36,858 nt of DNA from Acetobacteraceae bacterium (GTDB lineage Bacteria > Pseudomonadota > Alphaproteobacteria > Acetobacterales > Acetobacteraceae), in the NCBI GenBank assembly GCA_027487385.1, contig JAIYDS010000066.1, positions 1-36,858 on the forward strand, given 5' to 3'. The translations under genes and the position numbers were made by a program. The notes beneath the pieces are model-generated. The model made no database searches and was not told the DNA's origin. It was given only the letters and a program-made list of their open reading frames with translations. Shown piece after piece: positions 16,406 through 24,795 of the stretch. Each line of letters starts with the position of its first letter. The stretch's first letter is position 1.

Positions 16406-17155
16406 ATGCCCATCGCCGCCTCCGCCGAAGCCGTCCGCCCCACGCGCCGCCCCGTCAATGCCAATGGCGTGCCGATCCACACCACCACCTATATCGGCAC
16501 CAACTGGACCAACCGCACGGCCGAAAGCCCGCCGCCGCCCGAGCCCGGCAGCTTCTATCCCATGGCCTTCCTGGTGGAGCAGCCGCCTGGCTCCGTCGTG
16601 CAGTCGCATTTCCACGCGGCCGACCAGTTCCAGGTGGTGGTGGCCGGCGGTGGGCATCTTGGCCGCCATCCGGTGCGGCCGGTCACGGTGCACTACACCA
16701 ATGCCCACACCGCCTATGGCCCCATCACGGCGGGCGATTCGGGGCTGCATTATTTCACCCTGCGCAATGGCTATGATCCCGGCGCCCGCTATGTGGCGCA
16801 GGAGGCGGCCGCGCTGAAGGCCATTCCTGGCCGCAAGCCCTGGCAGACGACCACCGCGCCCATGGACCCGGCACCCCCCGCCACGTCGGCGCGCTGCGAG
16901 GAAATGCTGGAGCCCCGCGCGGATGGCCTCGGCGCCTGGCGCCACATCCTGCCTGCTGGCGCGGCGCTCCAGGGGCCGGACCCGGCCCAGGGCATGGGGC
17001 AATTCTGGGTGGTGACGGCGGGGGAGTTGGACGGCATGCCGCCGCTCTCGCTCGTCTTCGTCAATCCGGACGAGGCGCCGCGCCAGGCCCTCGCCGGGCC
17101 GGAAGGTGCCGAATTGCTGATCCTGCAATACCCAAGGCGCAAGCCGGACGCCTGA
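16406..17155 (+). CDS. Cupin-fold protein, function unknown
   Basis: The 249-residue protein has a first cupin motif GSVVQSHFHAADQFQVVV (about 63-80). Its two His can bind a metal, but the usual Glu is replaced by Asp/Gln. A second His-containing strand, VHYTNAHTAYGP, follows. Residues 160-245 look like a second degenerate beta-barrel half lacking a His cluster. I chose the ATG at 16406, which has GAGAGGA about 8 bases upstream, over the GTG at 16385. It lies between the tartrate LysR gene and the Bug receptor, so a role in hydroxy-acid uptake or metabolism is plausible, but no specific reaction can be named. Confidence 0.78.
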   Translation: MPIAASAEAVRPTRRPVNANGVPIHTTTYIGTNWTNRTAESPPPPEPGSFYPMAFLVEQPPGSVVQSHFHAADQFQVVVAGGGHLGRHPVRPVTVHYTNAHTAYGPITAGDSGLHYFTLRNGYDPGARYVAQEAAALKAIPGRKPWQTTTAPMDPAPPATSARCEEMLEPRADGLGAWRHILPAGAALQGPDPAQGMGQFWVVTAGELDGMPPLSLVFVNPDEAPRQALAGPEGAELLILQYPRRKPDA

Positions 17156-17260
17156 TCCTTGGGCAGGGCCGGCGCTGGCCTGGCATTTCGGCCCATGCCA
17201 TGGCTGGCGCCGGCCAGGCCGCGCGCGCAGCCTTGTCGCCTCGCACCGGAAGGACCGGCC

Positions 17261-18211
17261 ATGCTGACACGACGCGCCACCCTCGCCGCCCCCCTGCTGC
17301 TGGCCGCCCCCGCGCTGCGGGCGCAGGGCCGCGCCATCCGCCTGGTGATTCCCTTCGGCGCGGGCGGCATCACCGATCTGGTGGCGCGCATCCTGGCCGA
17401 GCGCGCCTCGGTGGAACTGGGCGTGCCCATCGTGGCCGAGAACCGGGCCGGGGCGAATGGCAATATCGCGGGCGAATATGTGGCCCGTGCGGCGCCGGAT
17501 GGCACCACGCTGCTGATGGCCTCGCTTGCCATGTTCGCGGTCAATCCGGTGATCTATCCGCGCATGGCCTATGACCCGCTGGCGGATTTCGCGCCCGTGG
17601 TGCTGGCCGCCAGCACGCCGCATGTGGTGGTGGCGCATCCGGGCAGCGCGGGCCCGGATTTCGCCGCCATGCTGGCCGCCGCCCGCGCCCGGCCCGAGGC
17701 GTTGAGCTGGGGCACGGCGGGCGCCGGCAGCTCCCCGCATCTGACGCAGATCCTGCTGCAATCCCTGGCGGGCGCCCAATTCCTGGCGGTGCATTTCCGC
17801 AGCGGCGCCGCCAGCGTGCAATCGGTGATCGCGGGCCAGGTGGCGCTGACCGCCGAGGCGACGCCGGTGGTGGCCGAGCATATCCGCGCCGGCACGCTGC
17901 GCGCGCTGGCCGTGGCCGCGCCCGAGCGCCTCACCCTGTTGCCCGAGGTGCCGACCGCGGCCCAGGCCGGGCTGCCCGGCCTCAGCAACGGCTCCACCTC
18001 GGCCATCGTGGCGCCGCGCGGCACGCCGGATGCGGTGCTGGCGCGGCTGGTCCAGGGCTTCCAGGCCGCCATGGCCGCCCCCGAGACGCGCGCGCGCCTC
18101 AGCCAGCAGGGCACCGTGCCGCTGGGCGGGGCTGGCGCGGCATTCACCGCCATGATCAACACGGAAGTGGCGCGCTGGCGCCCGCTGCTGGCCGGCATCC
18201 AGCCGGGCTGA
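17261..18211 (+). CDS. Bug family tripartite tricarboxylate transporter receptor
   Basis: The 316-residue protein starts with an N-terminal signal (LTRRATLAAPLLLAAPALRAQ), placing it in the periplasm. The mature part shows the Bug/TctC pattern: IRLVIPFGAGGITDLVARIL, VAENRAGANGNIAGEYVA, AAPDGTTLL, then AVAAPERLTLLPEVPT and a C-terminal helix. These proteins capture dicarboxylates and other small organic anions. No TctA or TctB membrane genes lie in the window, so it is an orphan receptor as is common for this family. The start has a GGAAGGA site. Proximity to tarD makes tartrate a reasonable ligand guess. MOSC follows 14 bases later. Confidence 0.92.
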   Translation: MLTRRATLAAPLLLAAPALRAQGRAIRLVIPFGAGGITDLVARILAERASVELGVPIVAENRAGANGNIAGEYVARAAPDGTTLLMASLAMFAVNPVIYPRMAYDPLADFAPVVLAASTPHVVVAHPGSAGPDFAAMLAAARARPEALSWGTAGAGSSPHLTQILLQSLAGAQFLAVHFRSGAASVQSVIAGQVALTAEATPVVAEHIRAGTLRALAVAAPERLTLLPEVPTAAQAGLPGLSNGSTSAIVAPRGTPDAVLARLVQGFQAAMAAPETRARLSQQGTVPLGGAGAAFTAMINTEVARWRPLLAGIQPG

Positions 18212-18225
18212 ACGGAGACAATCGC

Positions 18226-18702
18226 GTGACGGATTTCATCTGGGCCGGGCGGCTGCTCGCCATCCACATCACCGAGCAGGCGGCGGCCGACATGCAGGAA
18301 TTGCCGGAGGCCAAGCTCATTGCCGGCATCGGCATCGAGGGCGACCGCTACGCCACCGGCCGCGGCACCTACAGCAAGAAGCCGCAGCCCGAGCGCCAGG
18401 TGACGCTGATCGAGGTGGAGACGCTGGAGGCGATCCAGCGCGACCACGGCCTCGAACTCCCGCCGCAGGACACGCGCCGCAATTTGCTGACGCGCGGCGT
18501 GCCGCTGAACCACCTGGTTGGCAAGGCCTTCCGCGTGGGCGAGGTGGAGCTCTTCGGCGGGCGGCTGAACGTGCCCTGCGTCTATCTCGACAAGCTGCTG
18601 GGCAAGCCGCTGTTCGGCCCGCTGACCAACCGCTCGGGCCTGAACTGCATGATCACCAAGGGCGGCGTGATCCGGCCGGGGGATGCGATCACGCCGCTGT
18701 GA
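18226..18702 (+). CDS. MOSC domain-containing protein
   Basis: The 158-residue single-domain protein has the MOSC pattern: GIGIEGDRYATGRGTYS (34-50), QVTLIEVETLEAI, DTRRNLLTRGVPLNHLVGKAF and a GLNCMI segment containing the usual Cys. MOSC domains handle sulfur carried on Cys or molybdenum cofactor and occur in molybdenum enzymes such as YiiM and mARC. The partner of this one is not shown. A GTG start has GGAGA upstream, and the gene follows the Bug receptor closely. moaE and moaD lie about 1.3 kb away on the other strand, which may be coincidence. Confidence 0.9.
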   Translation: MTDFIWAGRLLAIHITEQAAADMQELPEAKLIAGIGIEGDRYATGRGTYSKKPQPERQVTLIEVETLEAIQRDHGLELPPQDTRRNLLTRGVPLNHLVGKAFRVGEVELFGGRLNVPCVYLDKLLGKPLFGPLTNRSGLNCMITKGGVIRPGDAITPL

Positions 18703-18705
18703 GAC

Positions 18706-20034
18706 CGAAGTAAGAAGGGCCTCCGGCGGCCGCGCCAGGACCAGCACCGCCAGCGGCAGCAGCCAGACCACCCGCGCCTGATACCGGGCATGCACGCCCG
18801 ACAGCGCGCCCGAGGCCAGCGCATTGCCCGCCACCCCCACCAGCAGGCAGAGCAGCAGGCCAAGCCGCCGCGCATCGCCGGCCCGATGGGCGCGCCACCA
18901 GAGCCAGAGCAGGGCCGGCAAGGTCAGCAGCGCGATGAGCGGATGCAGCCAGCCGATCCAGGCCGCCAGCGGGCGCAGCCGGTCCTGCGCTTGCAGGGCG
19001 GCGACTTGCGCCCGCATCTCGAAACCGGGGAAAGCCTGTTCCAGCCGGGGGGTGACATGCGCGCGCAGATGCTCCGGCCCCAACGCATCGCCGATGCCGT
19101 TCGCGCCGAGCTGCGCCAGGAAATTCGCCGTGCCGCCGCGCAGCACCGCGAGCGGTTCGCGCCGGAGCGTGCGGGCGATGATGGCGCTTGCCTCGGGCGC
19201 CAGCACCATGCCGCCGAGGAAGATCTGGCTGCCATCGGGGCGCCGGTTCACCGGGCTTTCAGGCGACCAGAGGAAGGCGTCGGCATCCCGGGGCAGGCGA
19301 TCCGCGGCGGCGCAGAGGGACCAGCCGGAAGCCGGGCATTCCGCCGCGATGGTCCGCGCCGCCGGCCCATCGGCCACAAGCCGCGCGAGCAGGAAGGTGC
19401 TGCCGAAGGGCGAAAGCGCCAGCCGCCCATGCCCCACGAGATTCGTGCCCAGCAGCAGGATCACCGCGCCCAGCAGCGGCGCCGCCACGCGCAGGCAGCC
19501 CAGGGCGCCGATCCGCAGCAGCGCCCCCAGCACCACCAGCGCAAAGACCACCGGGATATTGGCCAGATGCGCCGCTGTCGCGACGCCGCCCAGCCCGATC
19601 AGCCAGGCCCGCTCCCCGCGTGACAGATCCGTCCAGGCCCAGCCCAGCAGCGCGGCGCAGAGCACCGCGACGGGGGTGAGGATGTCCGGCATCACCATCG
19701 CCGCCACCCAGGGCAGGGTGGAAAAGATCGCCAGCGCCGCGCACAGCGCCAGGTGCCGGCCAGGCGCCGCACCGCCCAGCACCCGCGCCAGCAGCCAGAG
19801 CAGATGGGAGAGGATCACCCCCTGCGCCAGGGCGGTGCCCCAGAGGCTGACATGCTGGTGAAACACCCAGGCGAAGGGGCCATAGATCCAGGGCTTGTCC
19901 CAGATCATCAGCGGCACGACGGTCTGCGCCAGGAAGGCGCCGCTGTCGCTGAACAGCAGAGGGTAACCGTTCAGCAGGGCCGGCCAGATCAGCAGAACCC
20001 CGCCCGCCAGGATGGCGAGGCGGTTGCTCACCAT
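18706..20034 (-). CDS. Polytopic inner-membrane protein with no stop codon at its expected end
   Basis: The first ~440 residues from the ATG at 20034 form a coherent membrane protein with about ten hydrophobic segments. An acidic first loop (GYPLLFSDSGAFL) recalls GT-C glycosyltransferase-like membrane proteins, but I do not recognise the family. After LARPPEALL the frame meets no stop. It runs on through the antisense of the MOSC gene and half of the Bug gene to a TGA at 17569, giving an 821-codon open frame whose last 375 residues have shadow-frame composition. The point of departure coincides with a partial copy of the dispersed palindrome (18715-18730). Loss of the stop by an indel or element decay is likely. 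The coordinate given is where plausible protein ends, not a stop codon. It starts 7 bases after moaE. Confidence 0.7.
18715..18730. repeat. Partial copy D of the dispersed palindromic element
   Basis: AAGGGCCTCCGGCGGC is the reverse complement of the right half of copies A and C, here without the pairing CCCCAG arm. It lies 12 bases after the MOSC stop, at the convergent junction with the membrane-protein frame. Confidence 0.6.
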
Positions 20035-20041
20035 CTCCGCG

Positions 20042-20485
20042 TCACCACTTCTGGGCGGCCGCGTCATCCTCGGCCCGGGCCTCGACCCAGCGGGCATGGC
20101 CTTCGGTGAACTCCTCGCGCTTCCAGAAGGGCGCCTTGGTCTTCAGCCAATCCATCAGGAAGGCGCAGGATTCCAGCGCGGCCTGGCGATGCGCGCTGGC
20201 CGTCAGCACCAGCACGATGGGCGCGCCGGGTTCGAGGCGCCCCACCCGATGGATCAGCGTGCAGCCGGTCAGCGGCCAGCGCGCCTCGGCCTCGGCGGCG
20301 ATCTTCGCCATGGCCCGCTCCGTCATGCCCGGATAATGCTCCAGCACCATGGCGGCCAGGCCGTCATCGGCGCGGCACACGCCGATGAAGCTGGCGACCG
20401 CCCCGATATCGGTGCGGCCGCCGGTCAGCGCCGCCGTTTCGGCGGAGACGTCGAAGACGGCCTCCTGCACGGCGATCCGCGCCAT
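20042..20485 (-). CDS. moaE: Molybdopterin synthase catalytic subunit
   Basis: The 147-residue protein matches MoaE: GAVASFIGVCR (28-38), LEHYPGMTERAM (48-59), CTLIHRVGRLEPG (75-87) and the active-site segment LKTKAPFWKRE (114-124). The two lysines K115 and K122 have the seven-residue spacing of the E. coli catalytic pair. With MoaD it inserts two sulfurs into cyclic pyranopterin monophosphate to make molybdopterin. It follows moaD after 2 bases, so the heterotetramer subunits are co-translated. Confidence 0.97.
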   Translation of the reverse strand: MARIAVQEAVFDVSAETAALTGGRTDIGAVASFIGVCRADDGLAAMVLEHYPGMTERAMAKIAAEAEARWPLTGCTLIHRVGRLEPGAPIVLVLTASAHRQAALESCAFLMDWLKTKAPFWKREEFTEGHARWVEARAEDDAAAQKW

Positions 20486-20487
20486 GC

Positions 20488-20739
20488 TCAGCCGCCCGTG
20501 ACGGGGGGGAAGAAGGCGACCTCGTCGCGGTCCGAGATGGGATCGCCGAGGGTCGCGAAATCCTGGTTGATGGCGGCGCGGATGGCGGTCGGGTTGGCGA
20601 AGGCCGCCGCATGGCCCGGGCTGAGCCCGGCCAGGTGGCGCATCAGCCCGCCCACATCCGCAACACCGGCCGGCAGGGCGAGCTCCTCGCCGGCGCGGCC
20701 GATCTTCTCACGCACCCAGGCGAAATACAGGATCTGCAT
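20488..20739 (-). CDS. moaD: Molybdopterin synthase sulfur carrier subunit
   Basis: The 83-residue ubiquitin-like protein has the MoaD start (MQILYFAWVREKIG) and ends in the obligatory double glycine (FFPPVTGG), which is thiocarboxylated and donates sulfur within MoaE. DRDEVAFFPP is the usual penultimate strand. It lies directly before moaE and 3 bases after the stop of the lipoprotein gene. Other molybdenum cofactor genes are not in the window. Confidence 0.96.
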   Translation of the reverse strand: MQILYFAWVREKIGRAGEELALPAGVADVGGLMRHLAGLSPGHAAAFANPTAIRAAINQDFATLGDPISDRDEVAFFPPVTGG

Positions 20740-20742
20740 GGC

Positions 20743-21369
20743 TCAGCGCGGGGTCGGCACCTGCTGGACCTGGCCCCCGGGGCCGATCAGCGTGGTCGTC
20801 GCGCCATCGCGGATCGCGAGGCCCGAGCCCTGGGGCGAGACGGTGGATTGCACGCGGCCCGAGCCGCCCGTGCCGACCACATTGCCCCCTTGGGCGGTGG
20901 GGAAGACCTGGCCCGGGGCCGTGGCGCCATCGGTGCGGTTGGCGCGCGGCGGCGGGGTGGGCGCCTCGAAGATCGGCGAAAGGACCGGCGGCGCGGCGCC
21001 GGGCGCGCCCTCGAAGCCGCTGGTGCCACGGCTGCGGCGGGGGTCGGTCTCGCCTGCGCGGACGCCACGCAGCGCCTCTTCCGGATTGGCCAGGGTGGCG
21101 CGCGGCCCTTCCTCGACCGGCCAGACATCGCCGGGCTCGGGGCGCAGCGGCTGCGGCGCCTCGGCCTGGCCACGGATGCGCTGCACGGTCAGGCTTTCGG
21201 TCGGCATGGCGGGGCGCATGCCGCCCCATTGCGGCCCGAAGCGGGTGTAGGTGCCGGAGAGGCTGTTCTGCACGCTCGCAAAGCCGGACTCGACCGTGGT
21301 GCAGCCCGCCAGGCCAACCGTCACGGTCAGCAAGGCGAGCGCCCTGATCGCCGAGAGCTTCAACCGCAT
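20743..21369 (-). CDS. Predicted lipoprotein, function unknown
   Basis: The 208-residue product has a lipoprotein signal: MRLKLSAIRALALLTVTVG, then the lipobox LAGC with Cys at about 23. The rest is low-complexity and rich in Pro, Gly, Thr and Arg with no recognised domain, so it is probably a mostly unstructured envelope protein. It sits between pgsA and moaD on the same strand, 61 bases after pgsA and 3 bases before moaD. Placement with these genes gives no clear functional hint. Confidence 0.8.
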   Translation of the reverse strand: MRLKLSAIRALALLTVTVGLAGCTTVESGFASVQNSLSGTYTRFGPQWGGMRPAMPTESLTVQRIRGQAEAPQPLRPEPGDVWPVEEGPRATLANPEEALRGVRAGETDPRRSRGTSGFEGAPGAAPPVLSPIFEAPTPPPRANRTDGATAPGQVFPTAQGGNVVGTGGSGRVQSTVSPQGSGLAIRDGATTTLIGPGGQVQQVPTPR

Positions 21370-21430
21370 GCGTAACTCCTGGAGAAAGGGGGGACAATGC
21401 GGCGCAACATGCGCCGGGCGCGATATGATC

Positions 21431-22048
21431 TCAAGGGCGCTTGGCGGGGTTCATCGGTGACGAAGTGTTTTGCGGCAACCCCTGGGACACATGCCGCAGC
21501 CCGGCCGCCAGATAGTCCCAACCCGTCACCAGGGTCAGCCCCGCCGCCGTCCAGAGCATGAGTTCGCCGATGAGCGAGACGGGCAGGAAGCCCAGGCCGA
21601 TCACGGCGGCGCCGGTATCGCCCGCCAGCAGCGTGCCGAGCGCGCCCATCTGGAAGCCGGTCTTCCACTTGGCCAGCGCCGTCACCGGCAGGCCGAGGTT
21701 GATGCCGGCCAGATATTCCCGAAGCCCCGAGACCAGGATTTCGCGCAGCATGATGACGATGGCCGGCAGCAGCGCCCAATTGGGCAGCCGGTCGAACCCC
21801 GCCAGCAGCATCAGCGCGGCACCCACCAGCAGCTTGTCGGCGATCGGGTCCAGCATGCGGCCGAAATCGGAGGTGATCTGCCGGTCGCGGGCGATCTTGC
21901 CGTCGAAGTAGTCGGTGATGGCGGCGGCGGAGAACAGCGCGCAGGCCGCCATATCCGCCCAGGGGGCGCGGATCGCGACGAACACCACCAGCAGCGGGAT
22001 CGCCAGGATCCGCGAGAGGGTGAGAAGGTTGGGCAGGTCTGTGGGCAC
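21431..22048 (-). CDS. pgsA: CDP-diacylglycerol-glycerol-3-phosphate 3-phosphatidyltransferase
   Basis: The protein carries the CDP-alcohol phosphatidyltransferase signature DG-x2-AR-x8-G-x3-D-x3-D, seen as DYFDGKIARD followed by DFGRMLDPIAD, and about five membrane helices. It makes phosphatidylglycerol phosphate in the inner membrane. I start at the GTG (22048), because the family begins at (M)PTDLPNLLTLSRI and the GTG lies 5 bases past the uvrC stop. An ATG at 22090 would add 14 residues and overlap uvrC by 38 bases. The uvrC-pgsA pairing is common in proteobacteria. Confidence 0.94.
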   Translation of the reverse strand: MPTDLPNLLTLSRILAIPLLVVFVAIRAPWADMAACALFSAAAITDYFDGKIARDRQITSDFGRMLDPIADKLLVGAALMLLAGFDRLPNWALLPAIVIMLREILVSGLREYLAGINLGLPVTALAKWKTGFQMGALGTLLAGDTGAAVIGLGFLPVSLIGELMLWTAAGLTLVTGWDYLAAGLRHVSQGLPQNTSSPMNPAKRP

Positions 22049-22052
22049 GCCC

Positions 22053-23936
22053 CTATGTAGCTTGCCGCGCGCCAAGGTGGAAATGTTCATGAATCCGCTT
22101 GGCCAGGGCAGGGCCGATTCCCGGGCAATGCGCCAGATCCGCCTCGCTCGCCTGGCGCACCCCGCGCGCCGAGCCGAAGTGATTCAGCAATTCCCGCTTC
22201 ACCTTGGGGCCGATGCCGGGCACGTCATCCAGCTCGGATTTGGTGAGCGATTTGGCGCGGCGGGTGCGATGCGCGCCGATGACGAAGCGATGCGCCTCGT
22301 CCCGCAGGCGTTGCAGGTAATAGAGCACGGGGTCGCGCGGCGGCAGCTGGAAGGCCTCGCGCCCGGCCATGTGGAACCATTCGCGGCCCGCATCGCGGTC
22401 CACCCCCTTGGCGATGGCGACCAGCGGGATGTCCTCCAGCCCCAGCCCGGCCATCACCTCCGTCACGGCGGAAAGCTGGCCTTGGCCGCCATCGATGATG
22501 ACCAGGTCGGGCCAGCCTTCCTCGGTGCGGGCCGGGTCCTCCTTCAGGGCGCGGCCGAAGCGGCGTTCCAGCACCTCGCGCATCATGGCGAAATCATCGC
22601 CCGGCTTGGCGTCCTTGATGCTGAACTTGCGGTAGGCGGATTTCATGAAGCCTGACGGGCCGCCCACGATCATCGCGCCATAGGCGTTGGTGCCCATGAT
22701 GTGGCTGTTGTCATAGACCTCGATGCGCTCCGGCCGCTCCGGCAGGTCAAACAGGCGCTGCACCCCTTCCAGCAGCTGGCCCTGGGCGGTGGATTCGGCC
22801 AGGCGCCGCTCCAGCGCCTCGCGCGCATTGGTCTCGGCGTGTTGGACGATGTCGCGCTTCTCGCCGCGCTGCGGCCGGTGCAGTTCGACCTTGCGTGAAG
22901 CCTTGATGGCCAGCGCCTCGGCGATCAGCGGCGCGTCGGGCACGTCATGGCTGAGCAGGACGAGGGGCGGCGGCGGCAGGTCGTCATAGAGTTGGCCGAG
23001 GAAGCTGCCGAGCACCTCCTCGGGCGTGATGTCGCTCTTGGAATGGGTCAGGAAATAGGGGCGGTTGCCGTTGTTCCGGCCGCCGCGGAAGAAGAAGACC
23101 TGCACGCAGGATTGGCCGGCCGCCATGTGCAGCGCCACCACATCGGCATCGCCCACGCCATCCAGGTTGATGCGGCTGGTGCCCTGCACATGCGTCAGGC
23201 CGCGGATGCGGTCGCGAAGCGCCGCCGCGCGTTCGAATTCCAGGCGCTCGGCGGCGGCCTCCATCTCGGCGGCCAGGCGCTTCTGGATGGTGGGGGTCTC
23301 GCCCTCCAGGAACTGCTTCGCCTCGCGCACCAGGGCGCCGTAATCCTCGGCGCTGATCCGCTCCACGCAGGGCGCGGCGCAGCGCTTGATCTGGTGCAGC
23401 AGGCAGGGGCGGTCGCGCGTGTCGAAGACCGTGTCCCGGCAGGTGCGCAGCAGGAAGACGCGTTGCAGCGCCGTGATGGTCTGGTTCACCGCCCAGACGC
23501 TGGCGAAGGGGCCGTAATAGCTGGCGCCCTTGCGCCGCTCGCCGCGGTGCTTCGCGATCTGCGGGAAGGGGTGGTCATCGCTGATCATCAGCCAGGGATA
23601 GGTCTTGTCATCCCGGAGCACGATGTTGTAGCGCGGCCGCAACTTCTTGATGAGGTTCGCTTCCAGCAGCAGCGCCTCGGCCTCGGAGGCGGTGGTGATC
23701 ACCTCGATTCGGCGGGTCTCATGGACCATCCGGCGCAGCCGCTCGGGCAGGCGCGAGGTCTGGGTGTAGCTGGTGACCCGCTTGCGGATGGCGCGCGCCT
23801 TGCCGACATAAAGCACGTCGCCCTTGCCATCGAGCATGCGATAGACGCCGGGCGAGAGCGGCAGATGGGGCAGCGCCGCCTCCAGCACGGCGAGGCCGCT
23901 GAGGGGGCCCCCTTCGGGCGGTTCGGCGAATTCCAT
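22053..23936 (-). CDS. uvrC: Excinuclease ABC subunit C
   Basis: The ~627-residue protein has the full UvrC layout. It begins with an N-terminal GIY-YIG nuclease ([20 protein letters not shown]) for the 3' incision and a Cys cluster ([21 protein letters not shown], cited as region only). The UVR motif binding UvrB follows ([13 protein letters not shown]), then the RNase H-like nuclease for the 5' incision ([17 protein letters not shown]). Tandem helix-hairpin-helix motifs close the protein ([19 protein letters not shown]). It acts with UvrA and UvrB in nucleotide excision repair. I prefer the ATG at 23936; a TTG 12 codons upstream is possible. Confidence 0.97.
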   Translation of the reverse strand: MEFAEPPEGGPLSGLAVLEAALPHLPLSPGVYRMLDGKGDVLYVGKARAIRKRVTSYTQTSRLPERLRRMVHETRRIEVITTASEAEALLLEANLIKKLRPRYNIVLRDDKTYPWLMISDDHPFPQIAKHRGERRKGASYYGPFASVWAVNQTITALQRVFLLRTCRDTVFDTRDRPCLLHQIKRCAAPCVERISAEDYGALVREAKQFLEGETPTIQKRLAAEMEAAAERLEFERAAALRDRIRGLTHVQGTSRINLDGVGDADVVALHMAAGQSCVQVFFFRGGRNNGNRPYFLTHSKSDITPEEVLGSFLGQLYDDLPPPPLVLLSHDVPDAPLIAEALAIKASRKVELHRPQRGEKRDIVQHAETNAREALERRLAESTAQGQLLEGVQRLFDLPERPERIEVYDNSHIMGTNAYGAMIVGGPSGFMKSAYRKFSIKDAKPGDDFAMMREVLERRFGRALKEDPARTEEGWPDLVIIDGGQGQLSAVTEVMAGLGLEDIPLVAIAKGVDRDAGREWFHMAGREAFQLPPRDPVLYYLQRLRDEAHRFVIGAHRTRRAKSLTKSELDDVPGIGPKVKRELLNHFGSARGVRQASEADLAHCPGIGPALAKRIHEHFHLGARQAT

Positions 23937-23981
23937 GGGCTTGCGCTTACCGGCAGCAGGCGCGCGACTCAAGCGCGCGGC

Positions 23982-24004
23982 TTATCCCCCGAAGCTGTGG
24001 ATAA
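23982..24004. promoter_or_regulatory. DnaA-box pair upstream of uvrC
   Basis: TGTGGATAA (23996-24004) is the exact complement of the DnaA box TTATCCACA. TTATCCCCC (23982-23990) is a 7/9 match in opposite orientation, so TTATCC and GGATAA form an inverted pair. A lone pair suggests DnaA-responsive control or chance; an origin would need more boxes. Confidence 0.5.
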
Positions 24005-24030
24005 CCCTGTGGGAGAAGCTGTGAGGGGAG

Positions 24031-24051
24031 GGCGCGAGGCGGCCTCGCGCC
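24031..24051. other. Perfect 9-bp hairpin in the uvrC upstream region
   Basis: GGCGCGAGG (24031-24039) pairs with CCTCGCGCC (24043-24051) around CGG. No T-run follows in either direction, so it is not a standard intrinsic terminator. It could fold in the uvrC leader. Confidence 0.5.
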
Positions 24052-24241
24052 TGGGTTGGGGGCGCTTTGCCTTCGAAAAGGGCAGAAGCCTAACCCACTG
24101 AATTGCTTAAAGACTGACGGCAACCCTCGGTTGAAAATGTCAGGTTTATGAAGAAAGCATTGAGAAATCAGTGTCTCAGCCAATGCCCGCCACGTCAGTG
24201 GATGATTCCTCGCGTGGGGGGCTGGAGGGCTTGACTCGTGG

Positions 24242-24625
24242 TCAGCCGCGCATCCGCTCGACCGTGACGCCCACGCAGTCGGTATCGGCGAAGGCATCGG
24301 GCTTTTCGATGGAAACGCGGGCATGCAACACCCGCGTGTCCCGGAGCGCGATATCGGCCACCGTCTCGGCCAGGGTTTCCACCAGCAGCACATGGCCCTG
24401 GGCCACGGCGGCGCGGGCCGCGTGCACCAGATGGCCGTAATCCACCACGCGGTTCAGGTCATCCGGCCCGATGCCGATGGCCGCACTCTCATCCACCACA
24501 TCCAGCTCGATATGCATGCGGATGCGCTGCGGCCCCACCTTCTCATGCGGAAAGACGCCCAGGCGCGCCTGCAATTCCAGGCCGCGGACGAACACCTTTC
24601 GGATGCGCGGAAGGGGCGCGCTCAT
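24242..24625 (-). CDS. folB: Dihydroneopterin aldolase
   Basis: The 127-residue protein has the FolB/FolX pattern: VFVRGLELQARLGVFPHEK near the start, RMHIELDVV, NRVVDYGHLV (substrate-binding region), LVETLAETVADI with the conserved Glu, and a C-terminal beta strand VSIEKPDAF. It splits dihydroneopterin into hydroxymethyl-dihydropterin and glycolaldehyde in folate synthesis; epimerase activity on monapterin is also typical. The ATG at 24625 fits the family start. It shares its strand with a pteridine reductase-type SDR 170 bases upstream, supporting a pterin pathway. Confidence 0.9.
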   Translation of the reverse strand: MSAPLPRIRKVFVRGLELQARLGVFPHEKVGPQRIRMHIELDVVDESAAIGIGPDDLNRVVDYGHLVHAARAAVAQGHVLLVETLAETVADIALRDTRVLHARVSIEKPDAFADTDCVGVTVERMRG

Positions 24626-24795
24626 CGGGCACAGGGCTGGGGCATCAGGGGTCCAATCTGTCGAAGCGGCGGACAAGAGCATGATGCGTTGAGGCGGCAT
24701 CGCCGAAACGCTGAATCATCCTCTCAGCAAAGGCTGGAGCGTGCGGAGTGAACGCAGGTGAACGGAGCGCGCTCTAGCACCCCGCGCCCGGCGCG

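Larger units (their letters stand above)
23937..24241. other. 305-base non-coding gap upstream of uvrC
   Basis: No gene is supported. The gap holds an exact DnaA-box sequence and a near match (23982-24004), a 9-bp GC hairpin (24031-24051), and an AT-richer stretch at about 24095-24180 that may contain the uvrC promoter. I could not assign promoter boxes. Confidence 0.6.

Noticed and set aside
23982-24004. Chromosomal replication origin
   Set aside because: Only one exact DnaA box and one partial match are visible, and no origin-linked genes such as dnaA or parAB are present.
24626-24795. Small gene or RNA between folB and the SDR
   Set aside because: Only a 10-bp palindrome GAGCGCGCTC (24765-24774) and repeated TGAACG words are visible; no start with a ribosome site or RNA fold was found.
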